Source: Candidatus Symbiopectobacterium endolongispinus
GTDB taxonomy: Bacteria > Pseudomonadota > Gammaproteobacteria > Enterobacterales > Enterobacteriaceae
NCBI RefSeq assembly: GCF_018777385.1
Contig: NZ_JAFJYB010000006.1
Span: 1-64,000 of the forward strand
DNA: 64,000 bases
Direction of reading: 5' to 3'
A program made the position numbers and the translations under genes. Below are positions 42,454 through 51,613 of the stretch, piece by piece; the stretch's first letter is position 1, and every line of letters begins with the position of its first letter. The notes below the pieces were generated by a model. It was not told the origin of the DNA and did not search any database. It worked only from the letters and a program-made list of their open reading frames with translations.

Positions 42454-43548
42454 ATGTACAATTTTGTGATTGTGGAAGATGAACACATTGAATCCGAATC
42501 TCTGCGCCGTATGATTTCGGAGCACATCGAAAATGCCACCATTCATGAAGCATCGACCGGACGTAAAGTGATTCAACTGATCGATCAACTGAATCATATA
42601 GATATGATCCTGGTGGATATCAATATCCCGTTGCCAAATGGGAGAGAGGTGATCGAGTATTTGCGCCGTAAAAATGATCAGACCAAAGTGATCGTCACCA
42701 CTGCCAATGACGATTTCGATATTGTGCGCAGCATGCTCAGCCTGAAAGTGGATGATTACCTGCTCAAGCCGGTCAAACGGAGCATCATGACCGATGTGAT
42801 CAAAAAGGTGCTGCATTACGATGAGCAGGATAATCAGGTAACACGCGAACTGAAACAGAAAGTGTTTTCCCTGATCGATGACGGCGATTACCCGGCCTGG
42901 AATGAGCTGGTGTTTCAGACTATCAATGGTGCCTACTGGGATAAATCTGGCGATCGCCGTCAGACGGTAGTGGATTTTCTTGCGCTGCTTGATCAATACG
43001 TGGCGGCGCAAGGCGACAAGTTTGCCGCATCTCATTCTACGGCGCTGAAAGGGGTGATGCGAGATGTCGCCAGCCGTAGGCTGACGGAAGGCTATTACTA
43101 CCGTATTCTGCGCGGCGTGTTTACCCTGAGTGAAGCCCTGTTTGAGCGGGTGTTCAAAAGCGCTGAGTCGCAGGGAGATTTTATCGAACGTGCGCGTTAT
43201 CACATCGAGAAGAATATTTTCACCAACATCACCCTGGATGATATTGCCGAACGCGCTTTTGTCAGCGCCTGCTACCTGAGCCGCGCCTTCAAGAAAGCCA
43301 CCGGTACAGGTTTTTCTACCTATGTGGCAAATCGAAAAATCAAAATTGCCAAATCTCTGCTGCAATTCAGTGATTTAAAGGTCAATACCATTGCGCTGAA
43401 ACTGGCGTATCAGGATGCAAACTATTTCTGCCGCATCTTCAAGAAAGAGACCAATATGTCACCTTCCGACTACCGTAAACTGATGGTGTTTAACCCGCAG
43501 GTGGCCCCACCGGAAGCGGGGAGCAGCGTAGTGCTACCCGCGCGGTGA
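42454..43548 (+). CDS. AraC-type response regulator of the GRM locus
   Basis: A 364-residue response regulator. The receiver domain has the acidic pair (VIVEDEHIES), the phospho-acceptor Asp in DMILVDINIPLPNG, and Thr/Lys positions (VTTAND, YLLKPVKR). The C-terminal AraC double helix-turn-helix is complete (LDDIAERAFVSACYLSRAFK, ALKLAYQDANYFCRIFKKET). RBS GGGGAGAA precedes ATG by 7 bases. It is intact even though the kinase is broken. It probably activated the microcompartment genes in response to the substrate sensed by PocR. Confidence 0.9.
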   Translation: MYNFVIVEDEHIESESLRRMISEHIENATIHEASTGRKVIQLIDQLNHIDMILVDINIPLPNGREVIEYLRRKNDQTKVIVTTANDDFDIVRSMLSLKVDDYLLKPVKRSIMTDVIKKVLHYDEQDNQVTRELKQKVFSLIDDGDYPAWNELVFQTINGAYWDKSGDRRQTVVDFLALLDQYVAAQGDKFAASHSTALKGVMRDVASRRLTEGYYYRILRGVFTLSEALFERVFKSAESQGDFIERARYHIEKNIFTNITLDDIAERAFVSACYLSRAFKKATGTGFSTYVANRKIKIAKSLLQFSDLKVNTIALKLAYQDANYFCRIFKKETNMSPSDYRKLMVFNPQVAPPEAGSSVVLPAR

Positions 43549-43646
43549 TAACGCAAAATAGTCCAACCTGACAGCAATAAAGTTCACCGGAGCCGATCGC
43601 CCCCCCGAGTAAAATAACGGGATACTCTCAGTGGGGCGAGGCGTGT

Positions 43647-44793
43647 GTGGACGAGTACCTGTTTACTTCCGAATCGGTGGCGGAAGGCCATCCGGACAAA
43701 ATCGCCGATCAGATTTCCGATGCGATTTTGGATGCGGTGTTGCTACAAGATCCCTGGGGCCGCGTGGCGTGTGAATGTCTGGTGAAAACTGGCGTCGCCA
43801 TCGTGGCAGGAGAAATCACCACCACCGCATCCGTTGATGTGGAAAGCGTGGTGCGCCACACCATCAAACAGATCGGTTATAACCACTCGTCGCTCGGCTA
43901 CGACGGCAATACGTGCGGCGTGCTCAACCTTATTGGTCGGCATATTGCCAGCGGTATTCAGGGGGAAGCATTAACCGAACTGGGCGCTGGCGATCATGGC
44001 ATTACCTTTGGCTATGCCACGGATGAAACGCCGGAATTGATGCCAGCAACCCTGGTTTATGCGCATCAACTGATGGCGCGTCAGGCGCAACTACGTAAAT
44101 CCGGCCGCTTGCCCTTTTTACGTCCAGATGCCAAAAGTCAGGTGACGCTGCGCTACCGCGATCGTCAGGTGATTGCGGCGGACACTATCGTCATTTCCAC
44201 ACAGCACGCGCCTGATGTCTCGCTTGACACGCTCCGTGAAGCGGTTATCGAAGAAGATCGTTAAACCGGTGCTGCCCACTCGCTGTCTGACACCGCACAC
44301 CCGCATTCTGGTCAACCCGGCCGGGGCGTTTGTCACGGGAGGGCCGGTGGGTGACTGCGTGCTTACCGGACGCAAGATTATCGTCGATACCTACGGTGGT
44401 GCCGCCTGCCACGGTGGCGGCGCGTTTTCGGGTAAAGATCCTTCCAAAGTCGATCGCTCAGCGGCCTATGCGGCACGCTACGTGGCCAAGAACATCGTAG
44501 CCGCCGGATTGGCAGCGCGCTGTGAAGTACAGTTGGCCTGGGCTATCGGCGTCGCGCGCCCGGTAGCGGTGCGCATCAATACGTTTGGTACCGAGCGGGT
44601 GAGTAGCGCCTTATTGCAGCAACGGGTGGACGCACATTTCGATCTCAGCGTCTACGGCATGATTACGTCGCTTGATTTACTGGCGCCGCGTTATCGCCAC
44701 ACAGCATGTTACGGGCATTTCGGGCGATCCGATTTTCCTTGGGAATTCACCGATAAAGTTGCGTTATTACAGGGCGCGACTTCATTGATATAA
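43647..44793 (+). pseudogene. Microcompartment-linked S-adenosylmethionine synthetase, frameshifted
   Basis: A MetK-family enzyme of about 380 residues in two frames. The first has [50 protein letters not shown] and [13 protein letters not shown]. The second has [40 protein letters not shown] and [12 protein letters not shown]. One extra base in GAAGAAGATCG (about 44255) makes the TAA at 44262. It diverges clearly from housekeeping MetK (for example CHGGGAF), so it is likely a pathway-specific paralogue that supplied SAM to the radical-SAM activase of this locus. Confidence 0.87.
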
Positions 44794-44812
44794 CTATAAA
44801 CAGGAATCGCTT

Positions 44813-45304
44813 ATGGCTAAGCAAAGTTTAGGTCTGATAAAAACCGTGGGGCTTGCCGCGGCCGTTGAGGCGGCGGATGCGGCGGTGAAGTCTGCCAATG
44901 TCAATCTGGTCGGCTATGAGCTGACGAAAGGCGGTGGCATGGTCACCGTGAAGCTGGAAGGAGAAGTGGGGGCGGTCAATGCGGCGATTGCAGCGGCAAG
45001 CGTTGCAGCGGCTAAAGTGGGGCAGGTGTATGCCCATAAGGTGATTGCACGCACTGCTGAAGGAATCGAAGCCATCACGCATTCGGCAGAGACGGTTGGC
45101 GTTGCCAAACCATAGTTGCTGGCACCGGAAGTGGTCATTACGCCACCTGCTGCTCCTGAACCAGAAACCAAATCAACCACGATTCCTGTGGTAACGCTTG
45201 AACCAAGCGACAATGGTACGTCATGCGGGGATATCTTTGATCCGCCAGCACCACAACCGGCTGCGCCGGACGCTACGCCCGACGGGCAAAAACACCCCGC
45301 GTAA
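44813..45304 (+). CDS. BMC-H shell protein with C-terminal tail interrupted by TAG
   Basis: A hexamer-forming microcompartment shell protein (PduA/PduJ-like). A single BMC domain occupies residues 1-90 (SLGLIKTVGLAAAVEAADAA, NVNLVGYELTKGGGMVTV, GEVGAVNAAIAAASVAA). TAG at 45113-45115 ends a 100-residue product, but the same frame stays open for another 62 codons, rich in Pro, Ala, Glu and Thr and containing NGTSCGDIFDPPAP. A Gln-to-stop change would explain it. The core shell domain is complete, so a tail-less shell protein could still assemble. Confidence 0.85.
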
Positions 45305-45360
45305 GGGTGACAAATAATCACGATATGATTTCAGACCGACGACAAACCTGCTTTACCCAC

Positions 45361-45446
45361 TCGTCGTCCCCGGCATAGGCCGGAGATCTCTGTCAGAAGA
45401 AATGCATTTACTCTGTGGGAGATTCCCGCCTGCACGGGAATGACGG
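45361..45446 (+). repeat. Interspersed repeat, copy 3
   Basis: A direct copy of the 3971-4055 element: GATCTCTGTCAGAAGAAATG, then GGGAGATTCCCGCCTGCACG and GGAATGACGG. It lies in the gap between the two convergent arms of the microcompartment locus, next to a 271-bp inverted-repeat element. Confidence 0.78.
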
Positions 45447-45605
45447 CGGGAGCGGTAATGGCGGAAGTAGGTGGACATGACTGTTTTAAATAAGCTTTTC
45501 AGTAACATCTAATCATTACGTGATTTCTCTTCCAATCATCCTTGGCAACCGCCGGGGATTTCTTTGTTCTTGTTATTAGAGGGTTAATAAGGTGGGGATT
45601 TCTTG

Positions 45606-45876
45606 ACGTACAGAGTGAGGTTTTGAGCATACAGGGTTTTGCTGTTGACGTACCCGCGACAAATGACGCTGAGTAAATAGGTGGCGCCAGGATGAGCGGC
45701 AGGGATATCGGTCCGTCCGGCGGCACCCATTTCCGAAGGTATCGCGCAGCGACGCCATTGCGCAAAAAGCGCGGGGTCATGGGGTGTGGACGGCTGCACA
45801 CCCCGTGTCGGGCGCGTGCCACGCGAATGGCAGAGGAACACAGTGGTTTTCGCGCACGAAACCTTACTCTGTACGT
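45606..45876. mobile_element. MITE-like element with terminal inverted repeats
   Basis: An 18-base sequence at 45606-45623 (ACGTACAGAGTGAGGTTT) recurs inverted at 45859-45876 with one mismatch, bounding 271 bases. The inside has no convincing gene. A minus-strand open stretch resembles fragments of prophage Icd/Ash-like repeats, but only weakly. No transposase is present, so it would be non-autonomous. I could not confirm a target-site duplication. Confidence 0.5.
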
Positions 45877-45917
45877 AAATAACTCCCCCAGTTCATCAAT
45901 ACAGGGGGAGCCCAACA

Positions 45918-46826
45918 TCAAAATAACGGCACCGCCGCAAAAAAACCAATGGTCGCCAGCAGGTTGACCAACGTCGTCATTATCGCAATGGTAAACGCCG
46001 GTGGGTCAATATGAGTGTCGCCATGAACCAAAAACAGGCGGGAAATCAGTTCGCCGAGAAGAGCACAGATAATGCCGACTACAGCGGCCCAGATCAGGCT
46101 GCCGGAGGCCGCCGCTGCCAGCGCCGCAGGCAGGGCAATGTGGTGGGAAACCGGTACCTGGGTATTAAAATGCAGGAATACTAACGAGAACGCTGAAATC
46201 CCAAAGGCCAGCAACGCGCCGCTGCCTCCGAAGGTGTGACCCAGATAGCCAGCCATCAATCCAATACCGATACCCAAGACCGATAGCTGAGGAATGCGGC
46301 TGTGATAGGGCATCCAGCACTGATCCTGTGGCGGGTAGCAGCGACGCCCCCCCCCGCTTTGGGGTTTGCCCAGCAGACCGGTAGTTCCGAACATCAGACG
46401 CACAATCATGCCAGAGATCACCACGGTTAACGCAACCGTGTCAGTCCATGCCAATCCCGAAGAGAAGGTGGGTACTTGATTGAACAACCAGGCAATCACA
46501 AAGCCGATAGCACCAAATGCACCGCCGACCAGCAGTACATCGGGAGCCCCCAATCCGCTTAGCCCAGCCGTGATATCACGGCCAGAAGCCAGTTTGCCCT
46601 TTTTGGCTGCATAGGCGGTTGCGGCAACACCGGCAGCAAAGTCGCCGACGTGTGGGCCGAATACGCCAAAGGGAAATTGAATAAATGTGGTGGCGCTGCC
46701 GGTGACAATTTGTGATATCGCCATGGCAATGACCAAGAGACCGACAAATTCAAAGGCCGCAAGGGCACCGATCGCGGCACCGAAAATACCGCCGCCGAAA
46801 GCGACTAAAATATCAATGCTGTTCAT
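45918..46826 (-). CDS. Multi-helix inner-membrane protein of the GRM locus
   Basis: About 302 residues with some eight to nine hydrophobic segments rich in Gly and Ala (AFGGGIFGAAIGALAAFEFV, LPAALAAAASGSLIWAAVVG). I do not recognise a named family with confidence; it could be a transporter or permease for the pathway. A run of nine G (on its strand, near 46347-46355) falls in the middle loop, where the sequence GKPQSGGGRRCYPP looks unlike a normal loop, though the frame stays open. The start at 46826 follows AAGGTG. It is the last gene of the reverse arm. Confidence 0.65.
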   Translation of the reverse strand: MNSIDILVAFGGGIFGAAIGALAAFEFVGLLVIAMAISQIVTGSATTFIQFPFGVFGPHVGDFAAGVAATAYAAKKGKLASGRDITAGLSGLGAPDVLLVGGAFGAIGFVIAWLFNQVPTFSSGLAWTDTVALTVVISGMIVRLMFGTTGLLGKPQSGGGRRCYPPQDQCWMPYHSRIPQLSVLGIGIGLMAGYLGHTFGGSGALLAFGISAFSLVFLHFNTQVPVSHHIALPAALAAAASGSLIWAAVVGIICALLGELISRLFLVHGDTHIDPPAFTIAIMTTLVNLLATIGFFAAVPLF

Positions 46827-46981
46827 TACACTCACCTTGATTGTGTGGGTACAAGAAATAAACGACGCAATACATCACGTCGGTATTATTGATGTGAAAA
46901 ATAATTATTTTTTAATAATGACAAACTAAAAATCTGGCAACGTGTAGATACGTTTCCCGATAATATTTTTATACTGTGCGA

Positions 46982-47897
46982 CTACCCCCCAATATGACAT
47001 TGGAAACCCAATGATTCGATTTCCCGTTTGAGGGTATTTACGGTCTCTTCCGGTACACTGGGCGCATCACCCATCGGGTATTCACGGCCAAGTAACGTGT
47101 ATTTATTTTCGCCGTAGGTGTGGTAGGGCAATAAATGAATGGTATCGACATTCGACATCAATCGGGCAAATTCAGCAATGGCGTGAATTTCTTCGCGATT
47201 GTCATTCACACCGGGTACCAGCGGAATTCTCACGATAGTTTTGGTAATAAATGAAATTCTGATCAGGTTTTCTAAAATACGCTGATTATCCACGCCGGTA
47301 TTACAGCGATGCACGGCCGGATTGATGGCCTTGATATCCGTAAGCGCCAAATCAATATATGGAAATATGTCTTCAATAGTTTGTGCAGACGTCAGCCCGG
47401 TGGTTTCAATGGCGGTATGCCAGCCCTTTTCTTTACAGGCTTTCAGCAATTCGCGGGCGAATTCCGGCTGCGCCAACGGCTCGCCGCCGGAAAGGGTAAT
47501 CCCTCCGCCAGAACGACGGTACACGTTCTCTTCTTTTTGCAGCTCTTGTATCACTTCACGCACGGTGATGCGCTTGCCTTTCATCTCCAGCGCATCGGTC
47601 GGACACACGCGGGTGCAATCACCACAGTTAACACAACGCTGGCGATCGATAAAATGCGGTGCGATGATGGACATCGCCTGATGCTGACAGGCTTCCAGAC
47701 ATTTACCGCAATAGATACAGTCATTCTTTTTGAACAGCAGCTCAGGATTTGGCCGCCGATTCCTGGTTGCTGCACCATTTGCAAGGGAGCGGGCAGCCTT
47801 TAAAAAAGGGGATGGTACGGATACCGGGACCATCGTGCAGGGAATAGCGTTGAATATTGAAAATCACGCCTTCCGTATCATAGTGTACTTTATTCAT
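46982..47897 (-). pseudogene. Glycyl-radical-enzyme activase (radical SAM), frameshifted
   Basis: A PflA/CutD-like enzyme that installs the glycyl radical using SAM and a 4Fe-4S cluster. From 47897 the first frame reads [20 protein letters not shown] then the radical-SAM motif CPLPCKWC. One extra base near 47750 moves the rest to another frame. That part has two ferredoxin-type clusters (CIYCGKCLEACQ, CVNCGDCTRVCP) and the radical-SAM core (GGGITLSGGEPLAQPEF, HTAIETTGL, LLPYHTYGENKY). Without the CX3CX2C motif the downstream ORF cannot work. It lies just after the glycyl radical enzyme. Confidence 0.9.
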
Positions 47898-47985
47898 AAC
47901 ATGGCTCATGGGCGACGCGTACCCTCGGGAATGTAGTGAATCCGGGGCGACACCAGAAAGTATCGCCCCGACCCTCAGCAGCGCA

Positions 47986-50537
47986 TCAGAAGTGCTGTTC
48001 CGTGCGGCTGATTATGTCGTCCTGTACTTCTTTCGCCAGCACCACGAACTGGGCGCTGTAACCGGCTACACGTACTACCAGATCGTTGTGCTTTTCCGGA
48101 TGTGCTTGTGCATCGATCAGCACATTGCGATCCACCACGTTGAACTGAACGTGCATTCCTTTGCGATCGAAGTAGCTTCTTACCATGCCGCCGAAGTTCA
48201 CCAGCCCTTTGTCCCCAGCCAGTGCTGAAGGCAGGAATTTCTGGTTATACAGCGTGCCGTTGGAGGCGCTGAAGTGGTCAAGTTTTGCCACTGAGTTCGC
48301 TGCTGCGGTTGGACCCAATGTGTCTTTGCCCTGGCGCGGTGAAACGCCGTCGGCCAGCGGTTCTTTCGCCAGACGGCCATCGGGCAGAGCCGCGACGTCT
48401 TTACCAAACAGCACGTTAGCGGATACCGGGTAGATACCCGCCTGGAACTGGCCGCCGCGCGGGTTGGTGTACTTTTCGACTTCCTGGCAGTAAATCAGTG
48501 CACAGCGACGTGCCACCAGATCCACATCATCGATGTCGTTGCCGAAGCACGGCGTGCTTTCCAGAATCCGGCGAATTTCCTGATGGCGATTCTCGCTGGC
48601 ACCGTAAGTCGGGGTTGCCGGGGTGCTGGCTGAAAGCTGGCGATACACTTCGTTCTTGATGGCGGACGGATCCAACGTACCGTTCTGTTCCACGATACGT
48701 TTCACGATGTCATAGACATCTTGCTCATTGAGCGACGATTTCGCTGCGGCGGCGTGAGGTGCCGCGCCGACCGGGTAACCGAAGTTGGCATCCAGCGCGC
48801 CTTTCAGCTCTTGCAGCGTCAGTTTACGGTCTTCAAACACCTGTTTCTGGATGGCGTAAACGGAGTCGCCGGTATCGGCCACGCCGAATGCCTGCGGGCC
48901 GGTAAAGTTATAGATGGCACCACCGTCTTGCAACGATTTACCGCGTCCAATGCAGTCATCCACCATGGCGGAGAGGAACGGCAGCGGGCAGCGCTCGGCG
49001 TGTGCAATATCCACGCTGTTACAGGCTTCGACCAACTGATGGACAAAGTGCGACATCTGCTTTTGGAACGCCGTGTAGAAATCTTCGATATTACCGAATT
49101 GCGGCAGTTCACCCGTGACCGGCCCGATCCGTTTGTTACCAACGCGACCGTTGTTCAGGGTAATTTCCAGCACCTTGGCGACGTTGAAGAACGCGGCATC
49201 GTGCCAGCCTTCGGTACGGTGCGGCGCTTGTGGTTCCACACAGCCGATGATGCAGTAGTCACGCGCATCGTGCAGAGAAACGCCACGGTTTTGCAGTGCC
49301 GGGATGATCACTTCATCGTTGTACATCGCGGGTACGCCGAGTCCCAGACGTGCCACTTCACACGCGCGATACAGGAATTCATCCGGCGTGCCTTGCCATA
49401 CGCGGATCGAGAAAGAGGGCTGCGGCAAGCGAACATGTGCGGTCGCTTCCATACACATGTAGCTCATTTCATTGGTGGCATCACGCCCGTATTCCGTTTG
49501 GCCGCCCACGCACAGGTTTTGGAATACAGCGAAACCAGCGAACGCTTGCGCGGAGACTTCATCACGCGTTTTGTTGATGTCGTTCAGTTTGATCCAGCAG
49601 CAGTCCACCAGTTCCTGAGCAAATTCTTTGGGGATGTTTTTGTCGGCGGCGTAGTATGGTACATGTACTGGTCGAAACGCCCCGGGGAGATGGGGTGGCC
49701 GCTAGATTCAATCTGCAACATACTTTGCAGGAACCAGAAGGTCTGGCACGCTTCCCAGAAGGTGGAGGCACCGAATTCCGGAACGCGCTGACAGTTTTGG
49801 GCAATTTGCAGCAGCTCTTGCTTACGCGTAGGGTTGCTTTCCTGCTGCGCCAATTGTGCCGCATGCTCTGCATAGCGGTGGGCGTAACGGATCGCCGCGA
49901 TATAACTGATGATCACCGAGTGATAGAACTGCTCTTTTTTAATGTAATCCGGTGAGCTGCGATCCAGTTTTTCCAGTGCACGCTGCACTTCATCAATGAT
50001 GCCGCGGAAACCGATTTTCAGGATTTTGCCGTAGTCCACGCTGACGTGGACTACGCCGCCATAGAAGTAGTTGCCGACGGTGAATACGCCGCTCGCCATA
50101 CTCTCTTTGGTGGCATCAGACATATAGGATGCGGCCAGCGCGCTGGTGGTTTTACCCGGCCAGTAGGTGAAGGCATCATGCAGTTCTTTGGTCGTTTCTT
50201 TCGGGATGATGAACGGGTCCGCGACGCGGGAACCCATGGTTTCGAACTCTTTTTCCACCCAGTCGTAAGAGAATTCGGGACAGATTTCGGTAGAGCGCGG
50301 GTTTTTGGTTACCGCACCGACGATCAACTCGTCCGGACGAATGGTCACCGGCAAATTGTTGAAGATCTTTTCTACCACTTTGGCGCGACGCATGATCGGC
50401 GGTAAGCCTTCAGTCTCTTTATAGGCCTCGGTGGCCAATACGGCGCGTTCAGATTCGACATAGGGCTTTGCCGTCAGAATCATATTTTTCAGTCTGACAA
50501 CACGGTCGGTCGGATTGGAAAAACCTTTCTTTAACAT
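47986..50537 (-). pseudogene. Glycyl radical diol dehydratase / choline-lyase-type enzyme, frameshifted
   Basis: The signature enzyme of the microcompartment, about 850 residues. The thiyl Cys lies in CIIGCVEPQAPHRTEGWHDA and the glycyl radical in VVRVAGYSAQFVVL near the C terminus. The CVEP motif is shared by propanediol dehydratases and choline TMA-lyases. Neighbours favour 1,2-propanediol, though choline is not excluded. A missing base near 49658 (after FDQYMYH) shifts the frame. About 70 extra residues interrupt the region before GNDIDDVD (48570-48775): an amphipathic helix between Ala/Pro linkers. The start at 50537 is chosen because GGAG lies 9 bases upstream; an ATG 11 codons earlier lacks one. 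Confidence 0.9.
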
Positions 50538-50699
50538 ATCCAGGACTCCTGCATATTTAAAATTATTCATGATGTAGGCAATACAGAGGCATCCTTCGGG
50601 GAAAAAGGCATGCCCAGACTGCTGACCAATTTATTTATATCCGTCACCCTTCACCTTATTTAACGTGAGAGATGACAGTGGGAAATATTTGCTGTGCGC

Positions 50700-51275
50700 T
50701 TAGATCTGCACAGTGGTGCCAATCAACGAAATAAACTGACGCAACAGCGCAGGGTGCCCCATCCAGGTGGTTGCCGTTACCAGATGGCCGTCGAGAACGG
50801 CTTCATCATCGGCTGCAGAACGATAAATACCGCCCGCCAATTCGATTTCTGGTTTCATGGTGAAATACCCGGTCAGGGTTCGACCTTTTAATACGCCCGC
50901 GGCCACCAATATTTGTGGGCCGTGACAAATAGCGGCGATCGGCACAGAAAAATTAAACGCATAGTGGACAATATTCAGTACGGATTTATTCAGACGCAAA
51001 TATTCAGGTGCGCGTCCGCCAGCAATATAAAACCCGCAATAGTCCTGCAAACGAATTTCATCAAACGATGCGGTCAGCCGAAACAGATGTCCGGGTTTTT
51101 CGCTGTAGGTCTGATCGCCTTCAAAATCATGAATGGCGGTTTTAATAAATTCGCCTGCGCGTTTTCCCGGACAGACGGCGTCCACCAGAAAACCCAATGC
51201 GCTTAATGCCTGCCATGGCACAATGACTTCATAATCCTCAGAAAAATCACCCGCTAACAGCAGTATTTTTTTCAT
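50700..51275 (-). CDS. DJ-1/PfpI-family protein
   Basis: A 191-residue class I glutamine-amidotransferase-like protein. The nucleophile elbow is visible as AAICHGPQILVAAG, with FYIAGGRAPEYLRL before it carrying the family Glu/Arg. Members act as glyoxalases, chaperones or deglycases; in microcompartment loci they are thought to protect against aldehydes, which is inference here. It is intact and sits between the glycyl radical enzyme and a shell gene. The start at 51275 (MKKILLLAGDFSEDYE) is chosen by alignment. Confidence 0.85.
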   Translation of the reverse strand: MKKILLLAGDFSEDYEVIVPWQALSALGFLVDAVCPGKRAGEFIKTAIHDFEGDQTYSEKPGHLFRLTASFDEIRLQDYCGFYIAGGRAPEYLRLNKSVLNIVHYAFNFSVPIAAICHGPQILVAAGVLKGRTLTGYFTMKPEIELAGGIYRSAADDEAVLDGHLVTATTWMGHPALLRQFISLIGTTVQI

Positions 51276-51285
51276 AGGTTGGTTC

Positions 51286-51585
51286 TCAGAACGCCGTGTT
51301 GTCATTTTCGATCATCCGCATGGCCTTGTTGACCGCGGCGACTTCGCCAAAGATTGCCAATGTCGTGATGTGCTGAGGGCAACTACCAAAGATTTCCGAA
51401 ACCACCACATTGGCGCTTTTGCTGGCCAGATCGGCATAGAAATAGAGATCCGGAACGGGCAGCATCAGCAGACCAATAGCGTCAATGCGCAACAGATCGA
51501 GCTGTGAGCGAAATTCGCTGGGCATTCTTCGCTTCAGCATCGCCACAATGTCAGGGGTTGGTGCATTGATGATTCGTGTTTTCAT
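51286..51585 (-). CDS. Permuted BMC-H shell protein (PduU/EutS-like)
   Basis: About 99 residues. The core IDAIGLLMLPVPDLYFYADL, ASKSANVVVSEIFG and LAIFGEVAAVNKAMRMIEND align with the circularly permuted BMC-domain proteins PduU and EutS, which form hexamers with a small beta-barrel cap. The N terminus (MKTRIINAPTPDIVAMLKRR) would form the strands moved by permutation. It is intact. It ends 11 bases before the DJ-1 gene. Confidence 0.75.
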   Translation of the reverse strand: MKTRIINAPTPDIVAMLKRRMPSEFRSQLDLLRIDAIGLLMLPVPDLYFYADLASKSANVVVSEIFGSCPQHITTLAIFGEVAAVNKAMRMIENDNTAF

Positions 51586-51613
51586 TGGCAAATGGCCCTC
51601 ATCCTCGCGACGA

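Noticed and set aside
42403..43365. A 320-codon open stretch on the minus strand
   Set aside because: It lies entirely opposite the kinase end and the well-supported response regulator, has no family resemblance and no ribosome-binding site; it is a shadow of the real gene.
45499..45921. A 140-codon minus-strand ORF resembling prophage Icd/Ash-like proteins
   Set aside because: The resemblance is weak, the ORF spans both ends of the inverted-repeat element and a repeat border, and it has no ribosome-binding site; I treat it as part of the element.
48721..49791. A 356-codon open stretch on the plus strand
   Set aside because: It is antisense to the glycyl radical enzyme, whose motifs are unmistakable on the other strand.
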